Shown in pieces: positions 33,386-42,361 of a stretch of DNA of 64,000 nucleotides. Made by a program: the position numbers and the translations under genes. The number at the start of each line of letters is the position of its first letter. Position 1 is the first letter of the stretch. The notes beneath the pieces are model-generated. The model was not told where the DNA came from. It worked only from the letters and a program-made list of their open reading frames with translations, and ran no database searches. The stretch comes from Gillisella vitis (GTDB lineage Bacteria; Pseudomonadota; Alphaproteobacteria; Rhizobiales; Rhizobiaceae): assembly GCF_021559775.1 (NCBI RefSeq), contig NZ_CP056047.1, positions 1,178,001 to 1,242,000 on the forward strand. The letters run 5' to 3'.

Positions 33386-34426
33386 ATGGCAAACATTTTG
33401 AGTTATAGAGTGAACGGGTGGTCCGCTCAGGGTTGGATAGACACTACTCAGGACGCTCTAATTTGGCCGATTGTTGAGTTTCAAGGATGGGTGGCCTTTC
33501 AAGGTCACCGCGAGGAGTTTGAAATCTGTCTAAATGGGGCGAAACTTCAAATTCAGAGCTTTATCGGCAGGCGCGATGTTGAGGAGGCGTTGGGAGTTGG
33601 TTGGGCCGCCGTTGGTTGGAACGCTCTGTGTGATGTAGGGCCAAGCGCACGTGATAACGAACAGGCTCTGCTGCTTGAGATACGTGTTCGGGGGCAAATT
33701 ATAGCACGTAAGTATTTCCGGTATAAAGATCGCTCTACAGAATCATCGCTACCCCTAAAGATCGTTCTACATATGCCGAAAACAGGCGGAACTAGCCTTC
33801 GCACTGCGCTTGGGGAGCATCAGGGCGCGCTTTTTATCTTGCCCCTTTACCACGATAACTTCACTATCATAAATAATCTCTCGTCATCCTCAATGGATTG
33901 CGTGGACGTGATATTCGGGCATACCACCTATGGCATCCACAATCACTTCGCGCGCCAAGCGAAGTACTTCACTGTTTTACGAAATCCATATGATTTCGTT
34001 TCATCGCTGTATTTCTATAAGAAATACGTGCAGGAAGATGCAGAAATGTTGCAGGCGTCCAATATATTAGAAGCTTTAAGTAGCGTAAGACGTTTAGAAT
34101 TCGACAATTATTACACGAGGTCAATTTCTGGGCTGGATAAAGATTCGCCTGTTACGGAAGAACACCTTGAGAAGGCAATCTCAAATATTGATTCTCATTT
34201 TTCATTCATTGGATTGGCGGAGCGCCCTCGGGAAACCTTTAAGTCGTTCAGCCGATTTTTCGGATTACCCCTTTCGTACGTCAGAGAAAATGTCAGCCCA
34301 GATATGGTCGAACGAGAGTTTATTGACTCCATTCAGGTAAACGACGTTATTCGTGAGAGTGTCCGCCTGGATATAAAGCTATATCAACATGTTGTAAGGA
34401 AATTTTGGAATATGGAGATTGCCTAA
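33386..34426 (+). CDS. Sulfotransferase-family protein with extra N-terminal domain
   Basis: This 346-residue protein carries a sulfotransferase (family 2-like) domain from about residue 124: LPLKIVLHMPKTGGTSLR is the PAPS 5'-phosphosulfate loop, and YFTVLRNPYDFVSSLYFYKK is the 3'-phosphate motif. An N-terminal domain of about 115 residues (GWSAQGWIDTTQDALIWPIVEFQGW) is unrecognised and may bind the acceptor. It would sulfate a glycan. It is the only plus-strand gene of the island and is AT-rich. Confidence 0.72.
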   Translation: MANILSYRVNGWSAQGWIDTTQDALIWPIVEFQGWVAFQGHREEFEICLNGAKLQIQSFIGRRDVEEALGVGWAAVGWNALCDVGPSARDNEQALLLEIRVRGQIIARKYFRYKDRSTESSLPLKIVLHMPKTGGTSLRTALGEHQGALFILPLYHDNFTIINNLSSSSMDCVDVIFGHTTYGIHNHFARQAKYFTVLRNPYDFVSSLYFYKKYVQEDAEMLQASNILEALSSVRRLEFDNYYTRSISGLDKDSPVTEEHLEKAISNIDSHFSFIGLAERPRETFKSFSRFFGLPLSYVRENVSPDMVEREFIDSIQVNDVIRESVRLDIKLYQHVVRKFWNMEIA

Positions 34427-34433
34427 AGCGCTT

Positions 34434-34470
34434 GACGTGCTCCGCGATTTTAGAACAGCGAGAGCACGTC
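34434..34470. terminator. Inverted repeat after sulfotransferase gene
   Basis: GACGTGCTC and GAGCACGTC (9 bp, perfect) flank a 19-nt loop starting 8 nt after the stop. There is no T tract. Together with the hairpin at 34520-34537 it fills the gap between converging genes and probably limits read-through. Confidence 0.45.
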
Positions 34471-34519
34471 AGAATTGCGTAAATGCTGCAATTCGCTAAT
34501 TATTTCATTCTAGCAGAGC

Positions 34520-34537
34520 GCCCTAAACAATTAGGGC
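34520..34537. terminator. Hairpin at end of HAD-like gene
   Basis: GCCCTAA / TTAGGGC with a 4-nt loop overlaps the stop codon (34531-34533, minus strand) of the large HAD-like gene. It is symmetric and could act for either direction. There is no long T run, so efficiency is uncertain. Confidence 0.4.
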
Positions 34538-36348
34538 TGCCGATGTTCTCGTAGGTCATGCTTAGAATCACTTGCGCTACTTGTCGCAAATAAATCAAAA
34601 TTCTTGGAGGTTCCCCAGACGTCAAAATTTTTGACGTCCTGAAATTCCGATAATTGCTCTTGGGGTGATCTTGCCAGATATTCTATAAAAGGCCTAACTG
34701 CATCCTTTGGTGGAATTGTCAACCCAAGCTTTTGATGAAGTTCACGATACTGTTTGTTAAACTTTGCCATGCCGCGCCTCAGCGACGGGCTCGCAAAGTT
34801 CCGAACTTCGGTTAATGAGCGGCCATTATCAACGACAAAATTAACTTCCGTTTTTGAATAATCATATTCATAACCTATTACAGACGCATGGGGAGCAGTA
34901 AACATTAGTTCCGCAATTACGCGATTTTCGTATATTGTTTGTAGTTGGCTTTGAGTAATGACCTCGCCATTCAGTAGACTCTTCATCCGCAAAGTTTTGC
35001 TGCGTTCTATTCGCTCAGGCGTATCCACAAGACACAAAAAGTATCCGGTTAATTCGACATCAAAGAGGCCTTTCAAGGCGCGTGAAAACGCTTCGAGAGT
35101 TGTACCCGACCAGCCGACATCAACCAACCCAAGCTTCATTCCTCGCTTGACGTCGAGAGATAAAAGGTAGTTGAAGAGCGCCTTTCGATTTTCCGCAGCA
35201 CGATTAATTATTGACCACTTAAATGAGATCAAAAAGTCTAGAACCTGGGCCAGATTTTCCTCAGTAACAGGCACATCATCGCCAAGACCAATATCATTAA
35301 AAACCTCGGGAGATGGGCATTCGACATCTATACGCTCTAGAATTTCATGTGTGCTAAGTCCAAAACATCCCGACACCAAAAACGGTAAGAAGTCGTCAAA
35401 ATTTTCGACCGTTATAGCGCTCATGTTAAAGGCTGTTATCGAACCCCTGAAATAATCGGTTTTTATCGCGCTTTTCTCAAAAATATCTTTGCCAACTTCA
35501 TTTAATATATAACCATCACGGGAAATAAATAAGAGTTTTTCAATTTTATCTTTTCTGGTTTCTATTTCTAGAAAACTAAGGAAAGCGGATAGCGCCGGAC
35601 CGCCATACTTAAATCCAATAGCCTCAAAATTATCTTCGAAATCACACTCCGCAGTTCTGTAAAGAGAGAACGCAAGCGACTCAGAAAACGGCGCAGGGGT
35701 CTTGGGCTCGTCGCGTAACTCGACATAGTGAAATGTATTCAACGATTTCTCCATGGCGCGCTCGACATCTGATCTAAGATTATCGCCTATGTGCAAGATA
35801 CGACTAGGTTCAATTCCTAGTGTTTGCGCTGCCATCAAAAAAAGTTCACCGTCGTCGCGTTTGGTTGAATTCAGTTCTGAGGAGACAAAGATTTCATCGA
35901 AGTCTAAATTGTGACGTATCAAGATTTTTTCAAAAAATTCTTTTGGCAAATACATATCCGAAATAATGGCTACTTTTTTCGTCTTTCGACAAAAATTATA
36001 AAAGTCTACAATTTCCTTGTTTGGATATAGGAGCATCTCCTCCAGTTCTATCTCTACATTACTTGCTTTTTGCTTGATGATAAGCGGCAAGTCAAAACAC
36101 GAGTATATATCATCGAACAGAATTTCTTTTCTGTTCTCGGTGTGCATTTTTTTGAAACCAAGCCTCTGCGCATTCTGCCTAAGTTCCCTAAAATTCTCTA
36201 TTTGGCACTTTTGGCCAATACCATCGAATAGATCCTCAGGGTCGCGAAGAGGACGCACAAATAGAGTATCAAAGAAATCAAACGTAACAGCATCTATTTT
36301 GTGCTGCAATTTTTTGTATTCATTATAGATGTCGCGCCGCTCGTTCAA
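34531..36348 (-). CDS. Large HAD-like hydrolase of a polysaccharide locus
   Basis: This 605-residue protein has an N-terminal HAD domain (motif I VTFDFFDTLFVRP, D24/D27; motif IV ILHIGDNLRSDVERA near 190). A C-terminal region starts near LLFISRDGYILNEVG and contains LGLVDVGWSGTTLEAF, seen in HAD-type proteins next to rhamnan/capsule glycosyltransferases. Function is unproven: a phosphatase or glycan-tailoring enzyme is possible. The start is TTG 36348, with AGGAG 9 nt upstream; the nearby ATG is in another frame and closes after three codons. Confidence 0.68.
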   Translation of the reverse strand: MNERRDIYNEYKKLQHKIDAVTFDFFDTLFVRPLRDPEDLFDGIGQKCQIENFRELRQNAQRLGFKKMHTENRKEILFDDIYSCFDLPLIIKQKASNVEIELEEMLLYPNKEIVDFYNFCRKTKKVAIISDMYLPKEFFEKILIRHNLDFDEIFVSSELNSTKRDDGELFLMAAQTLGIEPSRILHIGDNLRSDVERAMEKSLNTFHYVELRDEPKTPAPFSESLAFSLYRTAECDFEDNFEAIGFKYGGPALSAFLSFLEIETRKDKIEKLLFISRDGYILNEVGKDIFEKSAIKTDYFRGSITAFNMSAITVENFDDFLPFLVSGCFGLSTHEILERIDVECPSPEVFNDIGLGDDVPVTEENLAQVLDFLISFKWSIINRAAENRKALFNYLLSLDVKRGMKLGLVDVGWSGTTLEAFSRALKGLFDVELTGYFLCLVDTPERIERSKTLRMKSLLNGEVITQSQLQTIYENRVIAELMFTAPHASVIGYEYDYSKTEVNFVVDNGRSLTEVRNFASPSLRRGMAKFNKQYRELHQKLGLTIPPKDAVRPFIEYLARSPQEQLSEFQDVKNFDVWGTSKNFDLFATSSASDSKHDLREHRQP

Positions 36349-36402
36349 AATTTCATTCTCCTGCCTTAGACGTTTAACGTTTCTTACATCGCGGGTTTTA
36401 TT

Positions 36403-38817
36403 TCAAAACTGTCTCCATTTTGTTGACAAATCGAATTGTATGTCTACCGGATGAAGGTTCACGTTGTAGTACGGGTCACGCTGGAAGAAATACGGATGCT
36501 TACAATCAAGGTTGTGCTTCTCTTGCTTTAATCTCTCCAATTTCTCCGGTTTCTCGTGGTCATTGCCGCGAGAAACGGATTCATGGTGTATGACCTGAAC
36601 AAACGGGAGGTTGACATTGTGCCAGCCAGCCTTTGTTAATCGGTAGCACAAATCAACATCGTTGTAGGCGACCGGGAAGTTTTCATCAAAACCTCCTACA
36701 TGCCAGAATTTGGATTTCTCGATCGCCGTCAAAGCGCCGGTGACGGCGATCCAGTTATATGGCAGCACTGCGCGACCAAAATAACCAGGAAATTTGGGGT
36801 CCTGCCTTAAGAAAGCATGACTGGGTCCTGGGTGGATATTCAATACGCCATTATGTTGTATCGAGTTTTCTGAGCCATATATAAGTTTTGCACCTACGGC
36901 TCCGGTGTGCTCCACTTGCGCTTGGCCAACTAGAGGTTCTAGCCAATTATTGTTTAGTACTTCCGTATCATCATTCAGAAATATATAAACATCACCGGTG
37001 GCTTTGGATGCTCCAAGATTGCAAAGTTCAGAAAAATTGAATGGTTTGTCGTGTATCAATACAGTTACTGCGTCATTTTTTCTTAGGTCATCAAGGTAGT
37101 TAAGGGTTATCTCTTCTGATGAACCATTGTCTATTATGATTATCTCATATTTTTTATAAACTGTATTATCCATGATGCTAGATATGCATTTTGAAATATA
37201 CCTGAAGTTGTTTTTTGTGGGTATAATAATAGACACTCGTGTGCCAGGCTTGGGGCTGTAAACTGGCGCATAATGATTGGGGAGGTCTTCCACAGGCTGC
37301 ATCAGTGCCAAATGATTTCTTCTTCGAAGAGCATTGCTCCGTGCCGTTCGTCCTCTTTCGACGGCTTTGGGTTTCGCATTTAGATCTGCAGCTGTAGAAT
37401 TTGGAATTATCCGCCAATGGTAGAGAACTTTCGCAATGTGCTCAATTCTTGAAGCCTTCTCGGTCACCTTTAGAACGAAATCCCAGTCTTGGGCACCATC
37501 TAATGCGGAATCAAGCGGTCCAACGCTAATCGCCAATGAACGTTTCACGCATGAAACGTGGCAGGTGTACATTGTTGCCATCAGCGTGTCGGGCGACCAG
37601 TCTGGCTTGAAGAACGGCTGTACGAAATTACCATGTTCGTCAATTTTGTCTTCATCAGAGTAAATAAAGTCTGCTTTTGTTTCGTGAATTCGTTTGGCTA
37701 ACTCGTATAAGCAATCGCTGGTGAGCTCATCATCATGGTCGAGGAACACCAGATAGTTCCCGTTCGCTGCCGAGATTGCGAAATTCGTTGCTCCAGCAAT
37801 TCCACTATTTGATGGTGTGTCAATTACTCGTACACGTGAATCCTTTTTGCTAAGTCGCTCTAAATCAGCAGGCACGCGCGCGTCGGTGCTCTGATCGTTT
37901 ACGAATATTAGTTCCCAGTTGCCGTACCACTGAGAGTTGACGCTTTCATATGCTTTGTCCAATAGTCCTTCGGGGGTGTTGTATACAGGAACAACAACGC
38001 TGAATTTTGTGGCGTCCGAATGGGCTTGCATAAACTGCTTCACTGAATGGCTAGGACGCAAAGGAATATATGTGTAAGGGGCGCGCTCGGGTGAAATAAA
38101 GTATGCGTTTTTTTCAGCGTTGAGGTTAATGTATCTGTCTGGGCGCGAGTTTGCTGGCGGCTGCCACGCTTGGCCTTCTTTAATGCCGTAATATACGTAA
38201 TGCTTTATTGCCGAAATGTTTGCCGCGGCCACGTCTGGCCGAAGCTTTAGATACCATTCTGAATCAAACATACCGTTTGGCATCCGGCCTTCGTTGATCC
38301 CGTGCGTCAAGAAGTGAAGAAGGGGGTTGACACCACGTTCCTTTACATCAGGGTTTTTGTCGAGATACCAGCCGCCATCGAAGAACGAATGGGGCTTACG
38401 GTTCTCCTTTGACCCAAATTTCATGTAGTGAGTGAGGGGAGAAATTGCCTTCTGCTTAACGTCTGGGTAAGATTCGAGATAATAACGCGTTGAAAACAGT
38501 ACGTTCGGATCGCGACCTTCTTTTTCACCGTGTTTCTTGAAGTGAAACCAAGGATTGAGGCCAGAAAACTCCACATCAGAGTAATTTTGTTTATACCATT
38601 TTTTGTCAAATAGATGAGGCGCCGGACCAAATCTGATTGTGTCCACACAAAAAATAATTGGTTTTTTCAAGATATCAAGTATATTTCTTTCAAATCTTGA
38701 TTTTAAGATGGATAAATTATTTTGATTTTCTTCAAGCCTTGACCGAAGATTTTCAATTTCTTTTTTATTTTTTTCAAATTCTGCAAGAATATATTCGATA
38801 TTTTCTTCTTTTTTCAT
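36403..38817 (-). CDS. Two-domain GT2 glycosyltransferase with FDxxWY repeats
   Basis: This 804-residue protein opens with a coiled coil (about 5-50). Four repeats of about 38 residues follow (about 70-222) of the form F-D-x-x-W-Y-x-x-x-P-D-V...P-x-x-H-[YF]...G-x-x-E-G-R. The first GT2 domain includes FSVVVPVYNTPEGLLDKAYESV and FLDHDDEL, and the second includes VSIIIPTKNNFRYISKCISSI and IFLNDDTEVL. Both keep acidic D-x-D-type motifs, so it may add two different sugars. No transmembrane helix is evident, so membrane contact may be through the N-terminal repeats. Gap of 54 nt to the HAD-like gene downstream. Confidence 0.8.
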   Translation of the reverse strand: MKKEENIEYILAEFEKNKKEIENLRSRLEENQNNLSILKSRFERNILDILKKPIIFCVDTIRFGPAPHLFDKKWYKQNYSDVEFSGLNPWFHFKKHGEKEGRDPNVLFSTRYYLESYPDVKQKAISPLTHYMKFGSKENRKPHSFFDGGWYLDKNPDVKERGVNPLLHFLTHGINEGRMPNGMFDSEWYLKLRPDVAAANISAIKHYVYYGIKEGQAWQPPANSRPDRYINLNAEKNAYFISPERAPYTYIPLRPSHSVKQFMQAHSDATKFSVVVPVYNTPEGLLDKAYESVNSQWYGNWELIFVNDQSTDARVPADLERLSKKDSRVRVIDTPSNSGIAGATNFAISAANGNYLVFLDHDDELTSDCLYELAKRIHETKADFIYSDEDKIDEHGNFVQPFFKPDWSPDTLMATMYTCHVSCVKRSLAISVGPLDSALDGAQDWDFVLKVTEKASRIEHIAKVLYHWRIIPNSTAADLNAKPKAVERGRTARSNALRRRNHLALMQPVEDLPNHYAPVYSPKPGTRVSIIIPTKNNFRYISKCISSIMDNTVYKKYEIIIIDNGSSEEITLNYLDDLRKNDAVTVLIHDKPFNFSELCNLGASKATGDVYIFLNDDTEVLNNNWLEPLVGQAQVEHTGAVGAKLIYGSENSIQHNGVLNIHPGPSHAFLRQDPKFPGYFGRAVLPYNWIAVTGALTAIEKSKFWHVGGFDENFPVAYNDVDLCYRLTKAGWHNVNLPFVQVIHHESVSRGNDHEKPEKLERLKQEKHNLDCKHPYFFQRDPYYNVNLHPVDIQFDLSTKWRQF

Positions 38818-39372
38818 CTGGCTTCCGCTTTTACTGTTGTCTTGCAGTGATGCTGAGTTAAGTCTGGGCTCAATTATTAATGAGCTGTTTCGAGCTTCAT
38901 TTCAATATGATCTTCTCGCCAAGCGAGGACGTTAGTTGAGGCTGATCGATTCGATTCTTTTCGGCTACAACGCAATCTTGTTTACAATGTGAGGGGGGCT
39001 TTTTGGGCTGGGCCACGAAGATGGATCGGTTTTAAACAGCAATTTCTACCATGCGGTTGAGGCGCGGGCTGTTGATGGATGTCTGGCGGAGGTCAGATAA
39101 TCCGTCAGTTCCACCGCTTGCGGACAGTGTCCGCATTCATCATTTTAATGTGTGGTGAATATTTATTCTAGATAAAAAAAAGAAATTTTCCGATAACGTG
39201 AATATCGTCGGCGTTTTGTGGATGATAATGCGTGGGACACCGAGTTTCTAAGTTATTGTTTTTTGTAGATACGAGCATCTTTTACGTGGGACATCAATCG
39301 TAATGATTCCAACACCTTTACAGCATATTGCACTCGTCTCGACTGCACCAAGAACCCGGCTTTAGGCTGGGG
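38818..39372. other. Non-coding gap between island and IS
   Basis: This 555-bp AT-rich stretch has no convincing gene. It holds the promoter region of the glycosyltransferase gene near 38820-38900 and a perfect 17-bp palindrome TGCGGACA-G-TGTCCGCA at 39119-39135. Short natural-looking coding on the minus strand around 39030-39130 could be the worn end of a lost gene, but too little remains to name it. Confidence 0.4.
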
Positions 39373-39390
39373 TGACCTTGCCCCCAAGTT

Positions 39391-40329
39391 TTATCCAGTT
39401 TTGAGTTCGCTCCAGTGGTTTTGGGTTGCTGTATTCGGGGCGGTAGCGGCGGGTTGCGGTGCGGAGCCATTTCGGCTGCGCAGCACCGCATCACGTCGCG
39501 GGTTGATGGTCTGAGCGAACTCGGCCGGTGTCAGCCAGCCTAGACCAGAGTGTGGTCGATGATCGTTGTAGTCGCCTCGCCAGTTTGAAAGCCCTGCTCG
39601 AGCATGGTTCAGTGACGAGAAGAGCGTTTCATTCAAGAACTCGTCGCGCAGCCGCCCATTGAAGCTTTCGATGAAGGCGTTCTGGATCGGTTTGCCGGGT
39701 GCGATGTAATGCCAATCGACCTTCGTCCGATCCGTCCATTGCAGGATCGCGTTGCTGGTGAATTCGCTGCCATTGTCACTGACGATCATCTTCGGCTTGC
39801 CTCGTCCCTCGATGATCCGCTCCAGTTCACGGGCAACCCGCAGGCCAGAAAGAGACGTATCGGCGACGAGGCCAAGGCATTCTCTGGTGCAATCATCGAC
39901 GACGGTCAGCACCCGGAACCTGCGCCCATCGGTGAACTGATCCGACACGAAGTCGAGGGACCAGCGGTCATTGGCGGCAAGCGGGATCAGCATCGGTGCT
40001 CGTGTGCCTATCGCCCGTTTCCGACCGCCGCGCTTGCGCACCGTCAGCTTCTCTTCCCGATAGAGCCGGAAGAGCCGCTTATGGTTCACAAGGTGACCCT
40101 CACGCCTGAGCAGCACATGAAGTCGTCGATATCCAAAGCGGCGGCGTTCATGCGCCAGCGCCTTCATCCGCTCGCGAAGGTCATAGTCATCGCAGCGCCT
40201 GGTCTCGTAACGGATCGTCATCCGGCAAAAGCCGATGGCTTTACACGCCCGCCGTTCGCTCATCTGGTGGTGATCCATCAGATGAGCGACAGCTTTCCGC
40301 TTTGCTGCGGGCGTCACCACTTCTTTCCC
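39391..40329 (-). CDS. IS3/IS407-type transposase OrfB (DDE)
   Basis: The integrase-core part of the OrfAB transposase: HTH_21-like [31 protein letters not shown], then the rve core with [10 protein letters not shown] (D), [12 protein letters not shown] (D) and [18 protein letters not shown] (E), so the DDE triad is intact. It has no good start of its own; it is reached by a -1 shift from orfA at GGGAAAG (40323-40329). The frame is open upstream to 40461, but that part is a shadow of orfA. Confidence 0.88.
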   Translation of the reverse strand, partial: GKEVVTPAAKRKAVAHLMDHHQMSERRACKAIGFCRMTIRYETRRCDDYDLRERMKALAHERRRFGYRRLHVLLRREGHLVNHKRLFRLYREEKLTVRKRGGRKRAIGTRAPMLIPLAANDRWSLDFVSDQFTDGRRFRVLTVVDDCTRECLGLVADTSLSGLRVARELERIIEGRGKPKMIVSDNGSEFTSNAILQWTDRTKVDWHYIAPGKPIQNAFIESFNGRLRDEFLNETLFSSLNHARAGLSNWRGDYNDHRPHSGLGWLTPAEFAQTINPRRDAVLRSRNGSAPQPAATAPNTATQNHWSELKTG

Positions 40330-40580
40330 AAAAGGTCTTTCAAAGCCGAATTGTCGAGCATCGCATCTGCCAGGAGCCTTTTCAGCTTCGTGTTTTCGTC
40401 CTCCAGCGTCTTCAGCCGCTTGGCTTCGGAAACTTCCATTCCGCCGAATTTGGCCTTCCATTTATAGATGCTGGCATCGCTGACGCCGTGCTTGCGGCAA
40501 AGCTCCGAGACCGGCGTGCCTGCCTCATGCTCCTTCAATATCCCGATAATCTGCTCGTCTGTGAAACGGTTGCGCTTCAT
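40314..40580 (-). CDS. IS3/IS407-type transposase OrfA (HTH)
   Basis: This 88-residue OrfA has the IS3 helix-turn-helix ([42 protein letters not shown]) followed by a leucine zipper ([22 protein letters not shown]). It ends LLGKKW. The heptamer G GGA AAG lies in phase 6-12 nt before the end of the reading frame, so ribosomes can shift to orfB and make OrfAB. OrfA alone usually regulates transposition. Confidence 0.9.
   Translation of the reverse strand: MKRNRFTDEQIIGILKEHEAGTPVSELCRKHGVSDASIYKWKAKFGGMEVSEAKRLKTLEDENTKLKRLLADAMLDNSALKDLLGKKW
40323..40329 (-). promoter_or_regulatory. Programmed -1 frameshift site, G GGA AAG
   Basis: On the minus strand GGGAAAG is in phase with orfA codons GGA AAG, and a -1 slip continues exactly into the orfB frame (GK then EVVTP). 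This is the same heptamer used in phage lambda G-T. Confidence 0.7.
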
Positions 40581-40627
40581 TCTCTGGTCCTCTCAATGGG
40601 ACAGAGCTTACTTCAAAATGGATTAGT

Positions 40628-41593
40628 TCAGTGGGGCAAGGTCAATGTGTTTAGTCCCGGCATTTGATGGATCGGATCAATGATGAAACGATCCGGCTCC
40701 AAAGTCCATCGTTTACAAATGAATTCGTAGGGCGTGAGGCCTTTTAGGGTCTTGAGCCTTCGCCCGAAATTATAGGCATCAATGAAGTCGGCGAGATGCC
40801 TTTTGAGTTGGTCGTGATCGTCGTAGTAGAAACGCTTGACGGTCGCTTCCTTGATCGTCCGGTTCATCCGCTCGACCTGCCCATTGGTCCATGGGTGCTT
40901 CAGCTTGGTCAGACGATGCTCAATGCCGTTCTCGTCACAGACCCGGTCGAAGATGTGATGGAAGGCGTAGAGATCGCAGGCCCGATTGGTGAACTGAATG
41001 CCGTTGTCCGTCAGAACCGTATGGATGGCATAGGGCACAGCCTTGACCAGATTGCGCAGGAATTGGGCTGCATTCATCTTTCCGGCTTTGGCGTAAAGCT
41101 CGACGAAGGCAAACTTGGACGTTCTATCAATGGCCACAAACAGATAGAGCTTGCCCTCAGCGGTCTGGACTTCAGCGATATCGATGTGAAAGTAGCCAAT
41201 GGGGTAACTCTCGAACTTCTTTTTTGGCTCCTTGTCGCCCTCGACTTCCGGCAGTCGTGAAATGTCATGGCGCTGTAGGCATCGATGTAAGGACGAGCGC
41301 GTCAGATGCGGGATTGTTGGCTGAAGGGCATAAAGGCAATCATCCAAAGGTAGAAGCGTGTGCCTGCGGAAGGCGACAATCACGGCCTCCTCCTCGAGGC
41401 TCAAGACTGTCGAATGCGGTTCCTTCGGCCCGGTCGCCAAATCGGCAACCGATGTGCGCTTCTTCCACTTGGCAACGGTCTTCGGGTTGATCCCATACCG
41501 CTTTGAGCGCGCTCTCAGGCTCTCTTGACTATTTTGTATTGCTCGACGGATTGCCTCTGTCGTTGTGGCGCGACCGTGTAGAACCTGGCCCAT
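40628..41593 (-). CDS. IS481-family transposase
   Basis: This 321-residue DDE transposase starts MGQVLHGRATTTEAIRRAIQNSQ, with an HTH at KRYGINPKTVAKWKKRT. The catalytic Asp/Asp/Glu are in GYFHIDIAEVQ, VLTDNGIQFT and NGQVERMNRTIKE. ATG 41593 is the family start; the frame is open five codons further. Reading runs through the element's own terminal repeat (at 40648), and the stop at 40628 lies in the end of the neighbouring IS3 element, adding about six foreign residues. Confidence 0.9.
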   Translation of the reverse strand: MGQVLHGRATTTEAIRRAIQNSQESLRARSKRYGINPKTVAKWKKRTSVADLATGPKEPHSTVLSLEEEAVIVAFRRHTLLPLDDCLYALQPTIPHLTRSSLHRCLQRHDISRLPEVEGDKEPKKKFESYPIGYFHIDIAEVQTAEGKLYLFVAIDRTSKFAFVELYAKAGKMNAAQFLRNLVKAVPYAIHTVLTDNGIQFTNRACDLYAFHHIFDRVCDENGIEHRLTKLKHPWTNGQVERMNRTIKEATVKRFYYDDHDQLKRHLADFIDAYNFGRRLKTLKGLTPYEFICKRWTLEPDRFIIDPIHQMPGLNTLTLPH

Positions 41594-41649
41594 AGTGCTT
41601 CCTTCCATTCGAGGGAAAATAATGCACCATTAAAGTCCGGGATCAAACA
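40648..41649 (-). mobile_element. IS481-family insertion sequence
   Basis: A roughly 1002-bp element with imperfect terminal repeats TGTTTAGTCCCGG at 40648 and TGTTTGATCCCGG on the opposite strand ending at 41649. It ends one base before the stop codon of the aspartic protease gene and 3 bp from the IS3 element. No target duplication is visible at the outer flanks. Confidence 0.82.
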
Positions 41650-41650
41650 C

Positions 41651-42358
41651 CTAGTCCGTGAGGCGCAGTTCGTCGCCGCGGATCTGGATGCTGTCTAGCG
41701 TCGAGAGAAAACTCATACCAAGCAGGCTGCCGTCCATTCGGCCCGGCTGGGTGATCAGGGCGCGGACATTTTCCCGGATTACGGGGCCAATGGCCACCTG
41801 CCGTAGGCGCAAGGGGGAGGTCAGGGCCTCGCCATTGGCGGTGCTGACGGTGACGCTATAGTTCAGGTCATCAACATTGATGCCGATGCTGGCGGCATCT
41901 TCGGCCCGCAGCACTACGGCGCTGGCTCCGGTATCGATCATCATCGGGATATCGACACCGTTAATGCTGACAGTTGCCGAAAAATGTCCGGAGGAGCCTC
42001 TTTGCAAAACGAGTTGGCTCTGGCCATCGCCGGTCGTGGTGACGACGGCGCGGCCGGGAACCAGTCCCGCCAGCACCCGGTCTGCGACGGAAGCCGCATC
42101 GTTACGGTAGATATAGCCGGTGACGAGGATCAGCGCGATGAGCACCCAGGCGGCGGCAAATCGCAGGTTCTGGCCCAGGTTGTGGCGGCTGGCGACAATG
42201 CCTGCCGAAAGCATGAGCGCAAATGGAAGAAGGGTAACGACACGGGCGAAGTCATCATTATCCATGCCGAAGCTCTGGCCGCTATCGCGGTTGATGATCA
42301 AAACCGCAGTTCCTGCGAGCAGGATGCCGATGACAATGCCAAACCCACCGAGCTTCAT
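41651..42358 (-). CDS. Membrane-anchored retropepsin-like aspartic protease
   Basis: This 235-residue TIGR02281-type clan AA protease has membrane helices near the N-terminus (about 6-22, 38-56 and 66-82). A single-domain aspartic protease follows, with the catalytic motif MMIDTGASAVVL near 140 and the second hydrophobic-hydrophobic-Gly motif near GSLLGMSFLS. It ends LRLTD, the natural C-terminus, with the IS481 element beginning right after the stop. It is adjacent to DUF1289 (3-nt gap), as is common in Rhizobiales. Substrate unknown. Confidence 0.82.
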   Translation of the reverse strand: MKLGGFGIVIGILLAGTAVLIINRDSGQSFGMDNDDFARVVTLLPFALMLSAGIVASRHNLGQNLRFAAAWVLIALILVTGYIYRNDAASVADRVLAGLVPGRAVVTTTGDGQSQLVLQRGSSGHFSATVSINGVDIPMMIDTGASAVVLRAEDAASIGINVDDLNYSVTVSTANGEALTSPLRLRQVAIGPVIRENVRALITQPGRMDGSLLGMSFLSTLDSIQIRGDELRLTD

Positions 42359-42361
42359 GGT

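Larger units (their letters stand above)
39373..40644 (-). mobile_element. IS3-family element, IS407 group
   Basis: A complete 1272-bp IS with TG...CA ends. The terminal inverted repeats start TGACCTTGCCCC on both sides and continue imperfectly (ATCCA-TTTTGA blocks). It carries orfA (40314-40580) and orfB (39391 to about 40329) in the -1 frame. The 4-bp flanks (GGGG on the left, ATGT on the right) differ, so no target duplication is visible. It lies 3 bp from the IS481-type element. Confidence 0.88.

Noticed and set aside
39373..41649. Reading the two IS elements as a composite transposon carrying cargo
   Set aside because: They belong to different families, are 3 bp apart, and enclose nothing.
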